From Sphingobacterium thalpophilum (lineage in GTDB: Bacteria; Bacteroidota; Bacteroidia; Sphingobacteriales; Sphingobacteriaceae), in NCBI RefSeq assembly GCF_038396785.1, contig NZ_CP151087.1:4030001-4094000 (forward strand): a stretch of DNA of 64,000 nt, given 5' to 3'. Both the position numbers and the translations under genes were made by a program. Shown one piece after another: positions 9,691-18,470 of the stretch. Numbering within the stretch: the stretch's first letter is position 1; each line of letters begins with the position of its first letter. A model generated the notes under the pieces. That model was given only the letters and a program-made list of their open reading frames with translations. It made no database searches and had not been told where the DNA came from.

Positions 9691-9734
9691 AACTTAGCTA
9701 AATTTGCTTTTAAGGGCAAATTTAGCTAAGTTTG
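9691..9734 (+). promoter_or_regulatory. 17-bp inverted repeat carrying a second consensus promoter
   Basis: 9691-9707 pairs perfectly with 9716-9732 around an 8-nt loop. The left arm contains TTTG (9703-9706). The right arm runs into TAAGTTTG (9727-9734), with a 20-nt spacer between them, so the arms themselves form a second -33/-7 pair. No T run follows, so it is unlikely to be a simple terminator. Confidence 0.55.
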
Positions 9735-9770
9735 CGGACGAAAAGAAAATTCTATTAACGCAATTTAAAT

Positions 9771-10682
9771 ATGAGTAAACCAACCCTTTTGATTTTGGCA
9801 GCAGGAATGGCTAGCCGGTATGGTTCTTTAAAACAAGTCGACAGTTTTGGCCCACACGGCGAGACAATTATTGACTATTCAATTTACGATGCCATTTGCG
9901 CAGGATTTGGAAAAGTTGTCTTCATTATCAGGGAGGAGTTCCTAGATAAAATGAAAGAAGTTTTTGATGAAAAATTGAAAGGTAAAATAGAAGTAGATTA
10001 CGCTTTTCAAGATTTTGACCTAACGAAATTTGGCGTTAACCACGTTATCGAAAGAACTAAACCTTGGGGTACTGCCCATGCGGTGATGAGCGCTAAGGAT
10101 AAAGTGCATGAACCTTTTTGTGTAATCAATGCAGACGATTTCTATGGTTCGGATTCTTTTCAAAAAATGGCCGAATTCTTAACAACCGAAGTCTCTGATG
10201 AGCAAATGTCATTGATGGGCTTCCAGGTTGGAAATACCATGTCTGATTATGGTTATGTTTCACGCGGAGTATGTGAGGTTACCCCTTCTGGACATATGGA
10301 AAGTGTAACTGAACGTACAAATATATACTACAAAGGTGAAGGTGACGATCGCAAAATCGTTTATGAAGAAAATGGTGTTGAAACAGACCTAGATCCAAAA
10401 ACCCGCGTTTCGATGAACTTTTGGGGCTTTACACCAAAGATTTTCGAAGTGGCGCAGGCGATGTTCCCTGCATTTGTTGAGGAAAATAAGGAGAATTTAA
10501 AAGCAGAATTTTTCATTCCTTCCGTACCGGATTATATGGTGAAACATAAGTTGGCTGATTTTAAAGTGATCCCAACTTCTTCGAAATGGTTTGGCGTAAC
10601 TTATAAAGAAGATAAACCTATCGTACAAGAATCGATTTCGAAATTAGTAGCTGATGGAATATATCCTGAAAAGTTATTTTAA
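9771..10682 (+). CDS. Sugar-phosphate nucleotidyltransferase-like protein
   Basis: This 303-residue protein of the NTP_transferase (GT-A fold) family has an N-terminal nucleotide-binding loop LAAGMASRYGSLKQ (about residues 9-22). That loop is a variant of the GxGTRxxPxTK signature. A downstream VINADDFYG gives the metal-binding Asp residues. The family transfers a nucleotidyl group from UTP, GTP or another NTP to a sugar 1-phosphate. The sugar and nucleotide are not evident, and no biosynthetic cluster surrounds it. It has two candidate promoters and a strong terminator, so it appears monocistronic. Confidence 0.8.
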   Translation: MSKPTLLILAAGMASRYGSLKQVDSFGPHGETIIDYSIYDAICAGFGKVVFIIREEFLDKMKEVFDEKLKGKIEVDYAFQDFDLTKFGVNHVIERTKPWGTAHAVMSAKDKVHEPFCVINADDFYGSDSFQKMAEFLTTEVSDEQMSLMGFQVGNTMSDYGYVSRGVCEVTPSGHMESVTERTNIYYKGEGDDRKIVYEENGVETDLDPKTRVSMNFWGFTPKIFEVAQAMFPAFVEENKENLKAEFFIPSVPDYMVKHKLADFKVIPTSSKWFGVTYKEDKPIVQESISKLVADGIYPEKLF

Positions 10683-10708
10683 GAGCTAAAAGAAATAGCT
10701 TATCTTTC

Positions 10709-10741
10709 ACCTGTATTGTCAAGCAATACAGGTTTTTTTTT
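10709..10741 (+). terminator. Intrinsic terminator of the nucleotidyltransferase gene
   Basis: A 10-bp stem (10709-10718 with 10724-10733), loop TCAAG, followed by an uninterrupted T run. Confidence 0.92.
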
Positions 10742-10781
10742 GACCTGTGCGCTAGATTAATTGAGCGGAAATAGATCTTAG

Positions 10782-11465
10782 ATGAAAAAAATTCTTAAAG
10801 TGTTTGGTTATATTATTTTAGGATTGTTGTCTTTTTGTGTGCTCTATATTGTTGCTGAATACAGCCTGTCAAGAATTTCGGCTCCAACGAAGAATATAGA
10901 CGAAGAGAAGACGATTCAGGTTTTTGTTCAGTCCAATGGCATTCATACCGATATTGTATTGCCTGTCGTTAACGAAGAGATGGATTGGTCGCAACTATTT
11001 CCCTATGGGAATACAGTTGGGAAACATAGCGGATATCGGTATGTAGGTATCGGTTGGGGTGATAAAGGATTCTATTTGGACACACCAGAATGGAAGGATT
11101 TAAAAGCATCGACGGCCTTTGTTGCTGCCTTTGGATTGGGGGAGTCTGCCATGCATGTGACCTATTACAATTCGGTTCAGCAGGATGAGTTATGTTTTGC
11201 TTATCAGATCAGTAGATCCCAATATCGGGATCTGATAAAATATATAGAAGATTCGTTGGATCGAAATCAAGCGGAAACTATTTTGGTGAAAACAGATGCA
11301 CAGTATGGTGACTCAGACGCTTTTTATGAAGCAAAGGGAGCCTATAGCATGTTTTATTCCTGCAATACCTGGACAAATAATGCCTTAAAGAAGGCAGCTA
11401 TGCCAGCAGGTATATGGGCGACATTGGACAAAGGAATATTAAGTCACTATAAAAATAAGAAGTAG
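10782..11465 (+). CDS. DUF2459 (TIGR02117) family membrane-anchored protein
   Basis: This 227-residue protein has one N-terminal transmembrane segment (about residues 7-28) and an outside domain. The FVQSNGIHTDIVLP stretch (HTDIV at 55-59), WGDKGFYLDTP and SCNTWTNNALKKA are hallmarks of TIGR02117/DUF2459. The conserved His, Cys and Asn residues resemble a cysteine-peptidase-like arrangement, but the function is unknown. It is convergent with dnaK and shares a terminator with it. Confidence 0.85.
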   Translation: MKKILKVFGYIILGLLSFCVLYIVAEYSLSRISAPTKNIDEEKTIQVFVQSNGIHTDIVLPVVNEEMDWSQLFPYGNTVGKHSGYRYVGIGWGDKGFYLDTPEWKDLKASTAFVAAFGLGESAMHVTYYNSVQQDELCFAYQISRSQYRDLIKYIEDSLDRNQAETILVKTDAQYGDSDAFYEAKGAYSMFYSCNTWTNNALKKAAMPAGIWATLDKGILSHYKNKK

Positions 11466-11526
11466 CTGGAAATCCATAAGTAGGATCTCGTTGAATGTGA
11501 AGTGAGATAGTGAAAATGATAGACAT

Positions 11527-11563
11527 AAAAAAAGCTCCAGTGATTAATCCCGGAGCTTTTTTT
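11527..11563. terminator. Bidirectional terminator between DUF2459 gene and dnaK
   Basis: A 12-bp stem (11527-11538 with 11552-11563) made of an A7 run plus GCTCC and its complement. It therefore gives a U tract in both directions between two convergent genes. Confidence 0.88.
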
Positions 11564-11577
11564 ATGAGGAGGAGTGA

Positions 11578-13482
11578 TTACTTCACTTCTTCGTAATCGA
11601 CGTCAGTTACATCATCACCACCTTGGTTTCCACCTTGAGCTTGACCTGCATCACCTTGAGGTTGTTGTGCACCACCTTGAGAAGCAGCATACATTTCTTC
11701 AGAGGCAGCATTCCAAGCATTTTGCAATTCTTCAGAAGCAGCGTCGATATCAGCAAAGTTTTTCGCTTCGTAAGCAGCTTTTAATTTTGTTAAGCCAGCT
11801 TCAATTGGCGCTTTTTTATCTGCTGAAATTTTATCGCCATATTCTTTCAATTGTTTTTCAGTTGAGAAGATTAAAGCGTCAGCTGCATTTACTTTGTCAG
11901 CTTCTTCTTTCATTTTTTTGTCAGCATCAGCATTTGCTTCAGCTTCTTCTTTCATGCGTTTGATTTCGTCGTCAGACAAACCTGAAGATGCTTCGATACG
12001 GATATTTTGTTCTTTTCCAGTAGCTTTATCTTTTGCAGATACTTTGATGATACCATTCGCATCAATATCAAAAGTAACTTCGATTTGAGGAACGCCACGA
12101 GGAGCTGGTGGAATGTCATTCAAATGGAAACGGCCGATTGTACGGTTTTGGTTTGCCATAGGACGTTCACCTTGTAAGATGTGAATTTCTACAGATGGCT
12201 GATTGTCTGAAGCAGTAGAGAATGTTTCCGATTTTTTAGTTGGAATTGTTGTATTTGCTTCGATCAATTTAGTCATCACACCACCCATTGTCTCAATACC
12301 TAATGAAAGTGGAGTAACATCCAATAATAAAACGTCTTTTACTTCACCTGTCAATACACCACCTTGGATAGCAGCACCTAAAGCTACAACTTCATCTGGG
12401 TTTACACCTTTAGAAGGCTCTTTTCCGAAGAATGCTTTTACAGCATCAACGATTGCAGGAATACGAGTAGAACCACCTACTAAGATAATTTCATCAATAT
12501 CAGATTTGCTGAAACCAGCATTTTTCAATGCAGACTCACAAGGAGCAATTGTTCTCTTGATCAAGTCAGCAGCCAAAGCTTCAAATTTAGCGCGCGATAA
12601 TGAACGAACTAAGTGTTTTGGACCAGTTGCATCAGCAGTGATATATGGCAAGTTGATTTCAGTAGAAGTTGCGCTTGATAATTCAATTTTCGCTTTCTCA
12701 GCTGCTTCTTTCAAACGTTGCAATGCCATTGGGTCTTTTTTCAAGTCAAAGCCATTGTTTTCACTTTTGAATTCTTCGTTCAACCAGTTGATGATTACGT
12801 TATCAAAGTCATCACCACCTAAGTGTGTATCACCGTCAGTAGATTTAACTTCAAATACTCCGTCACCTAATTCTAATACCGAAACGTCATGTGTACCACC
12901 ACCACAGTCAAACACAACAATTTTCATGTCTTTGTGTGCTTTGTCTAAACCGTAAGCTAAAGCTGCAGCTGTAGGTTCGTTGATGATACGTTTTACAGAT
13001 AAACCAGCGATTTCACCAGCTTCTTTTGTTGCTTGACGTTGTGCGTCGTTGAAATATGCAGGAACTGTAATAACAGCTTCAGTTACTTCTTGACCTAAGA
13101 AATCCTCAGCTGTTTTCTTCATTTTTTGAAGAATCATGGCAGAGATCTCTTGTGGTGTATATTTGCGGTCATCAATTTCTACACGAGGTGTATTGTTGTC
13201 ACCTTTAACGATTTTATAAGGTACGTGTTCAGCTTCTTTCACAGCTTCATCGTATGAAAGTCCCATAAAACGTTTGATGGAATAAATAGTTTTATGCGGG
13301 TTAGTAATTGCTTGACGCTTTGCTGGGTCCCCAACTTTGCGCTCGCCACCTTCTACGAAAGCTACGATCGAAGGAGTTGTACGTTTACCTTCGTTGTTCG
13401 TAATTACTACAGGCTCGTTACCTTCCATTACGGCAACACATGAGTTTGTAGTACCTAAGTCAATTCCTATAATTTTAGACAT
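11578..13482 (-). CDS. dnaK: Molecular chaperone DnaK (Hsp70)
   Basis: This 634-residue cytoplasmic Hsp70 folds and protects proteins in an ATP-driven cycle. The ATPase domain begins with IGIDLGTTNSCVAV, contains the VPAYFNDAQRQATKEAG and GGSTRIP motifs, and is followed by the peptide-binding domain. A Gly/Gln-rich linker leads to an acidic tail ending DVDYEEVK. Neither dnaJ nor grpE is adjacent. Codon choice is noticeably uniform, as expected for a highly expressed gene. A possible sigma-54-like element lies about 50 bases upstream. Confidence 0.98.
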   Translation of the reverse strand: MSKIIGIDLGTTNSCVAVMEGNEPVVITNNEGKRTTPSIVAFVEGGERKVGDPAKRQAITNPHKTIYSIKRFMGLSYDEAVKEAEHVPYKIVKGDNNTPRVEIDDRKYTPQEISAMILQKMKKTAEDFLGQEVTEAVITVPAYFNDAQRQATKEAGEIAGLSVKRIINEPTAAALAYGLDKAHKDMKIVVFDCGGGTHDVSVLELGDGVFEVKSTDGDTHLGGDDFDNVIINWLNEEFKSENNGFDLKKDPMALQRLKEAAEKAKIELSSATSTEINLPYITADATGPKHLVRSLSRAKFEALAADLIKRTIAPCESALKNAGFSKSDIDEIILVGGSTRIPAIVDAVKAFFGKEPSKGVNPDEVVALGAAIQGGVLTGEVKDVLLLDVTPLSLGIETMGGVMTKLIEANTTIPTKKSETFSTASDNQPSVEIHILQGERPMANQNRTIGRFHLNDIPPAPRGVPQIEVTFDIDANGIIKVSAKDKATGKEQNIRIEASSGLSDDEIKRMKEEAEANADADKKMKEEADKVNAADALIFSTEKQLKEYGDKISADKKAPIEAGLTKLKAAYEAKNFADIDAASEELQNAWNAASEEMYAASQGGAQQPQGDAGQAQGGNQGGDDVTDVDYEEVK

Positions 13483-13528
13483 ATCTTGTGTTTTAATTTT
13501 TTACTTAATAAATTCTATCAGTCTATTA

Positions 13529-13544
13529 TCAACCCTTATGCCAA
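13529..13544 (-). promoter_or_regulatory. Possible -24/-12-like promoter element of dnaK
   Basis: On the minus strand the sequence reads TTGGCATAAGGGTTGA, close to the sigma-54 consensus TGGCAC-N5-TTGC but with GA instead of GC at -12. Further upstream is a GTCAG/TTTGGCAG stretch that could be a heat-shock operator. This is a suggestive match only. Confidence 0.25.
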
Positions 13545-13613
13545 TCCAAAAGTTTTGTAAAAAAAACACTATTTGTCATCAATTTGTCTTTAGGTACTGC
13601 CAAACTGACATTT

Positions 13614-14498
13614 TCAATACACCAGTTGCTCTAATATCCTTTTTTTTGCTGACTCGTTTTGGCGATTGCGTGGCATATATCTGCCAAAGATTTCCGAAAA
13701 TTCGGCAAGTTTCATTTTTTTTGATTTCTTATCCCGCCAGTCAGAAGGAATAAGTTTATTGGTATAGGCGATATTGGTAGCCCAATATTGAATGTGCATT
13801 TCTGGGATGACAAGACCCAATATCATTCCCGGGAGGCCATGGCTCAAGGCTGGTCCGGCCGATACGGGGATTTCTTCCGAATAGTAGGCAATCAGATAAA
13901 GTGAGTCTTTGGTGGCACCGTTGACTCTACGGCAATTTACACCAGCAATATTGCGGAACTCTTCGGTGAAACGCCAAGTGATGCTGTCCAATGTTTCCGA
14001 AAGAATGTATTTTTCGTCGATATCAAGCTGGATGTCTGCTGTACCAGCTTTCAGATCCTGGTAGAGGACCTTGCCATTCTTGTTGGCGCCAGCTCTAAAC
14101 TGCCCCCTTTGGTTTCCTCCGCTTCGGGCCGCACCCTGAGATCTGCCCCTTCTGCCATTTGCCGAACTTATCGTAGGTGCAGCCATTTTTACTTCAGCAC
14201 GTTGCTTTTCGGTACCCTCGCTTTCCTCGGGCATCAACAGGGTAGAATTCTCATCAAAGTAGAAGTTTAATTTTTCTGTATGTGAATCCGGTAGCTTGTC
14301 GAGATATTCCATCATTCCCATACCCCTGTCCATTCCTTTCGAGTTCATGTCGTTGGACATCTGCCGTATGCGTGCTTTTGTGTAGGTAACTTTGTCAAAA
14401 CTGATGGTACCCCTACTTCCAAAATAGGCGTATTGTGCCTGAAGGGATAAACCATACAAGCAGCAGATGATTAGTGTTAAATATATTTTTTTAATCAT
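13614..14498 (-). CDS. GLPGLI family protein
   Basis: This 294-residue exported protein has an N-terminal signal (ending around SLQAQ) and the family-naming motif as HGLPGMILGL in the C-terminal third. A low-complexity Gly/Arg/Asn/Gln-rich insert (about residues 115-140) is unusual. GLPGLI proteins of Bacteroidota are typically paired with a TonB-type outer-membrane barrel, as here: the start overlaps the end of the upstream barrel gene by 8 bases. The role is unknown; envelope localisation and joint function with the barrel are inferred. Confidence 0.85.
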   Translation of the reverse strand: MIKKIYLTLIICCLYGLSLQAQYAYFGSRGTISFDKVTYTKARIRQMSNDMNSKGMDRGMGMMEYLDKLPDSHTEKLNFYFDENSTLLMPEESEGTEKQRAEVKMAAPTISSANGRRGRSQGAARSGGNQRGQFRAGANKNGKVLYQDLKAGTADIQLDIDEKYILSETLDSITWRFTEEFRNIAGVNCRRVNGATKDSLYLIAYYSEEIPVSAGPALSHGLPGMILGLVIPEMHIQYWATNIAYTNKLIPSDWRDKKSKKMKLAEFSEIFGRYMPRNRQNESAKKRILEQLVY

Positions 14499-17178
14499 TT
14501 CCTTTCCCTAGATATTTGTTGAAATCCCATTTTACACCGACCAAAAAATACTGCGTCAATACCTGTTGAACAGATTCGGAATAGTTGGTGTCACTCGCAT
14601 TACGGCGTGTGTTGTTAAAGGTGTTGAAAAGGTCAAAGGCCTTTACGCTGAGTGTCATGCTCTCATCTTTCAGTACTTTTTTCTCCAATTCGATATTGGT
14701 ATAAAATTGATTGATTGATTTCTTATAGAGTTTTGTAGGTCCTGTGTAGCTATAGAAAAGGTTGGCCATGACATTAAACTTCTTTGGTAGAAAGTATTTG
14801 ACATAGGCCGAGGTCCCACCTTGAAAACTTGTTGCGTTGTATTGTGTGTTGATCGAGTTTTGTTGGATATTGAAGCCGGCGTTTGCAGAAAGGTCGAAAT
14901 CGAACCCTTCTGAATCTTGTTCATTTAAGCTTGAACCTAGGCTAAAGTTGGTATTCTTTGCATTGTTCAGCAGAAACTCGCCACCGGATTGTCCGCCTTC
15001 AAATTTGGTGTAGCTATAGCTGTTGTTAAATCTAACATTTGCACTTTTGTTAAAATTGATACGTCGATTGGCCAAAGGCTGCATATGGTTGATATTCAGA
15101 CCACCATTCCAGTTGGATTTGCCGGATAGATTTTCATAAGTACTGATCTGGGCAGAGTTGTCCAGTATGGTTGTTTTGTTGACAATCGGATTATTTACGA
15201 AAGATAAGTTTCCGTTGATATTGATGTTGGTTCCTTTCAATAAACTGAAAGCATTATAGTTGGCCGAAATATTATTGTTCACCGCACGTTTTAGGTCAGG
15301 ATTACCAACTTGTTGAAACAAAGGGTTGGTCTGAGGTTGCAGCGGTTGTAACTGATCAAACGATGGAATGATATTCGAACTTTGATAAGCTAAACGTATA
15401 TTTTTGCTATTTGAAAGGCGATAATTCGCATCAACATTTAAATTGTTGTCCCAAAAATTCCGGGCGAGATCGATTGACCTATAACTATCATTTAACTTCT
15501 GATTCTTATAGAACGTACGGTTGGAAAAATTGATCTCCAACTTTTCCCTACGATAGGAAAAATTCACATTAACGCCCTGATTGGTGTTATTGTCGATCTG
15601 GTTTTGAGAATACAGCGAATCAAACTTTTGGGTAATATTGTCTATCGAATTTTGGGTATTTGTATTCTTCGAATGATTGAAGCTATAACCTAAAGCTAGA
15701 TTGATATAGTCACTGATTCGGTTATTGAAGTTAATTGACGAGTTGAAGTCATTTCCGCTAGTCCGTCCGTGCCGATCTTGATCAATAATTGTGCTGTCTC
15801 CTGTTTTGTAGAAATAGGTTCGCGAATAGACTTTGCTGTCTGAATTTGACTCTTTGTGGTTATTCCCGACCATTAGGTTGACGGAACGACCCGCTTTTAA
15901 CCGTTTTCTATAATTTAACCGAAAATTATTGTTAGAGCTTGAAGAGTTCGATTGATTGTTCTCTCTAAAGTCGCTGATCGGATTACCTGATCCGTCGCCC
16001 GTTTTGCTGTCTGTATAGGTTAGATTAGCGTTGGTGGCCCAATTGGCATTGGATTGCAGGTCCATAGTTTGCGTGGAATCCAGTCGCATGTTAAGGTTTG
16101 ACCTTAAACCATTGCTTCGACTATGCCTTTCATTATCGTTTTTGCTGTTTTTTTCCTGAATGGACTCGTCTGGCAGTACATTCTTATTGTAAGTCTCCGA
16201 GTGATTCCTGTTGCTGTTGTTGTCGTAACCATAGTTGGCATTGACTTTTAGGGCTTTTTTGAAGAACTGATTTTCATAATTGGCACCAAGGTTTGTGTTC
16301 AGAGGTTCGCCCGTAATTTGGTTGTTCATGCGTAGAGAGCCTTCACGGCCGCTTGAACTGCCCATGTTGTTGTGACTCGCGGTGATGCCAATCCGCTCAG
16401 TCTTATTAAATTTCGCCGCAAAGAGATTTCCCGCATACAATTCTTTTGATCCAGCCAATGCTTCCATGTTTCCAAAGACACCCTTTCTTGCTTTCTCTTT
16501 GAGTACAACATTAACTGTCTGAATTCTTACGCCATCATCGATGCCTGACAGCTCAGCTTCCTCCGATTTTTTCTCATAGAGCTGCACCTTGTCAACGGCA
16601 TCTGCCCGTACATTTCGAATGGCTATTTTAGGATCATAGCCAAAAAATTCTTCCCCATCGATAAACACTTTCTGTACAGATTTTCCTTGAGCCGTGATAC
16701 TTCCATCTCCGGTAACCGTGAAACCGGGTAGACGACGTAGTAAATCCTCTAGCTTCGCATTTTTTTCTGTTGCAAAACTCGCCGCATCATATTCGATGGT
16801 GTCGCCTTTCAGTGTAATTGGAAGACGTCGGGTGACAATCACCTCCTGCAACACATTTCTTTGGGAATTTATTTTGATATCATGCAGGTCGAGATCTTTG
16901 TCTGCAATTTGGATCGTATCACTATATAGTTCAAATTTAGGGTAAGTGGCCAAAATAATGTAGCTCCCGGGTTTGATATTTTTGACCTGGAATTTTCCTT
17001 CTTCATTGGCTCGGTTAAAATAACGGAGGACTGAATCGCGGTTCAGTAAAATAATGGAAGCATTGGTCAGGGGCTTGTCATCCGCCTTGTCTAGAATCCT
17101 CCCCTTGATGTTTATTTGGGAGTAAGCACTGTTGATGACGATAAATAGTAAAAGTATTAATTGAACTAATCTTTTCAT
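14491..17178 (-). CDS. Outer-membrane beta-barrel (TonB-receptor-like) protein with carboxypeptidase-regulatory domain
   Basis: This 895-residue protein has a signal peptide, then a carboxypeptidase-regulatory-like Ig fold (about residues 22-100: INIKGRILDKADDKPLTNASI). A plug-like region follows (LEDLLRRLPGF; KVFIDGEEFFGYDPK), then a long Asn/Ser-rich beta-barrel of the OMP_b-brl_3 type. It is translationally coupled to the GLPGLI gene downstream. The pair probably transports or exports an unknown substrate across the outer membrane. No SusD-like partner is present. Confidence 0.85.
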   Translation of the reverse strand: MKRLVQLILLLFIVINSAYSQINIKGRILDKADDKPLTNASIILLNRDSVLRYFNRANEEGKFQVKNIKPGSYIILATYPKFELYSDTIQIADKDLDLHDIKINSQRNVLQEVIVTRRLPITLKGDTIEYDAASFATEKNAKLEDLLRRLPGFTVTGDGSITAQGKSVQKVFIDGEEFFGYDPKIAIRNVRADAVDKVQLYEKKSEEAELSGIDDGVRIQTVNVVLKEKARKGVFGNMEALAGSKELYAGNLFAAKFNKTERIGITASHNNMGSSSGREGSLRMNNQITGEPLNTNLGANYENQFFKKALKVNANYGYDNNSNRNHSETYNKNVLPDESIQEKNSKNDNERHSRSNGLRSNLNMRLDSTQTMDLQSNANWATNANLTYTDSKTGDGSGNPISDFRENNQSNSSSSNNNFRLNYRKRLKAGRSVNLMVGNNHKESNSDSKVYSRTYFYKTGDSTIIDQDRHGRTSGNDFNSSINFNNRISDYINLALGYSFNHSKNTNTQNSIDNITQKFDSLYSQNQIDNNTNQGVNVNFSYRREKLEINFSNRTFYKNQKLNDSYRSIDLARNFWDNNLNVDANYRLSNSKNIRLAYQSSNIIPSFDQLQPLQPQTNPLFQQVGNPDLKRAVNNNISANYNAFSLLKGTNININGNLSFVNNPIVNKTTILDNSAQISTYENLSGKSNWNGGLNINHMQPLANRRINFNKSANVRFNNSYSYTKFEGGQSGGEFLLNNAKNTNFSLGSSLNEQDSEGFDFDLSANAGFNIQQNSINTQYNATSFQGGTSAYVKYFLPKKFNVMANLFYSYTGPTKLYKKSINQFYTNIELEKKVLKDESMTLSVKAFDLFNTFNNTRRNASDTNYSESVQQVLTQYFLVGVKWDFNKYLGKGND

Positions 17179-17358
17179 GTACGGGTTGTATCTTTCAAAG
17201 ATAATTTACTTAATCGTTAATAAATGTAAAACATCTCTTCTGAATGTAAAATCTTTGGTATATAAGGCAGAGGAAATCACATTTTTTCTTGCTCTACATG
17301 TGCTTTTTGAGCATCATTTTTTTTATTGCATTCAATACAGATTGTTGGCGGAAGGTTT

Positions 17359-17390
17359 TTTGAGAAAGTTAGAAGTAAAATTTACCTTTG
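17359..17390 (+). promoter_or_regulatory. Promoter of the thioredoxin-like gene
   Basis: TTTG at 17359-17362 and TACCTTTG at 17383-17390 match the -33/-7 consensus with a 20-nt spacer. They lie inside the upstream extension of the reading frame and so fix the start at the ATG at 17406. Confidence 0.7.
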
Positions 17391-17405
17391 CACAAAATTG
17401 GTATT

Positions 17406-17960
17406 ATGACGTTTGAAAATTACTTACAACAATTCGAAGATATCTTAAATCATCCTGAGAATCACCCTGCCTATCAAGATGATGAATATTATCAGTACAC
17501 AAAAATGAACTGGACAAGAATGGGCCGTTGGTTAAAACGCTTTGAACCAACGTCGACTTTTGAACAATTTGTGGAGTCAATTACTGAAAAGCAACAATGG
17601 ATCATTATTACTGAACCTTGGTGCGGGGATGCAGCGCATTCGGTGCCTATGTTGGCGAAGATGGCCTCAAAAAATCCCAATATCAGGGTGGATATCCAAT
17701 TGCGTGACAGCGCTCCGTTTCTGATCGATTCTTATTTAACCAACGGCGGTAAATCTATTCCAATTCTAGTGATACGTAATGGACAGGGGCAGGATTTGGC
17801 TGTCTGGGGTCCAAGACCTCAAGCTTGCCAGGAGCTGTTTTTGAAGATGAAGGCGCAAGGGGCAGATTTCTCCGAAATCAAAGAGGAGATTCAAAAGTGG
17901 TACAATGCCGATAAAGGAACCGAAATCCAAAAGGAAATCCAGGCCTTGCTAGAAAAATAA
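17406..17960 (+). CDS. Thioredoxin-fold protein with a single active-site cysteine
   Basis: This 184-residue cytoplasmic protein matches the thioredoxin_9-like group common in Bacteroidota. The active-site region reads TEPWCGDAAHS, so the usual CxxC is reduced to one Cys (CGDA). Later, a cis-Pro-like segment GGKSIPILVI precedes WGPRP. A bacilliredoxin-like or thiol-binding role is possible, but a classical disulfide reductase is not. The start was chosen at 17406 because an earlier TTG lies within the -7 promoter element. Confidence 0.8.
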   Translation: MTFENYLQQFEDILNHPENHPAYQDDEYYQYTKMNWTRMGRWLKRFEPTSTFEQFVESITEKQQWIIITEPWCGDAAHSVPMLAKMASKNPNIRVDIQLRDSAPFLIDSYLTNGGKSIPILVIRNGQGQDLAVWGPRPQACQELFLKMKAQGADFSEIKEEIQKWYNADKGTEIQKEIQALLEK

Positions 17961-18147
17961 GAAAAAATACATCTTTATAATAGACTGACAATTTTTAAGT
18001 TTAACCGGATAATCATCTCAGGAGTAGACCTGGTCTTTCCTGAGCATGGTTTGAAAAAGTGGAAGAATTCGCTGTAACAATCCGCTTTTAACTCGGTATA
18101 TGTAAGCCTATTTCAGTATAATATATTCTGCCTTTTAACGCTGCTTG
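17961..18147. other. Intergenic region before the TTCGG repeat
   Basis: No gene is seen. It is AT-rich with no consensus promoter or terminator that I can support; the interval as a whole runs to 18470 and contains the repeat listed next. Confidence 0.4.
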
Positions 18148-18216
18148 TTCGGTGCTTCTTCGGTACTCATTCGGAGCTTCTTCGGTTACAAGCGAAGAAG
18201 CTCCGAATGAGTACCG
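18148..18216. repeat. 11-nt tandem TTCGG repeat folded into a 24-bp perfect inverted repeat
   Basis: Four successive 11-nt units begin with TTCGG (18148, 18159, 18170, 18181). 18161-18184 is perfectly complementary to 18193-18216 with an 8-nt loop. It resembles a REP-like intergenic element rather than a terminator, since no T run follows and it is far from the nearest stop codon. Confidence 0.75.
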
Positions 18217-18470
18217 CTTCATATCCGTCGATAATTCCTATAAATACCGAAGTTGTCCTATGCTTTTCATTGTCTAATTCCAGTTTATTCCGCATTTGTT
18301 TTTCTCTGTATCCATATCGCTTTATTGCCAATAGGTTTAATATCGCCTTTGCTAAAGATTAAAAGATTTTAAGTAAAACGATCCGCTGTTTTTGTTAGCT
18401 TTATATGGATTATTGTCCATTTTATGAAGGGCATTCAGATTAACTTAAAGGATAACTAAAACAAAAAAAT

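Noticed and set aside
11574..11963. His/Leu/Gln-rich frame antisense to the dnaK 3' end
   Set aside because: It is the low-complexity complement of the Gly/Gln-rich DnaK tail, not a gene.
12203..12955. 250-codon open frame antisense to dnaK
   Set aside because: It is a shadow of the strongly codon-biased dnaK gene; its product is Ser/Thr-rich with no recognisable domain, and no start signal is seen.
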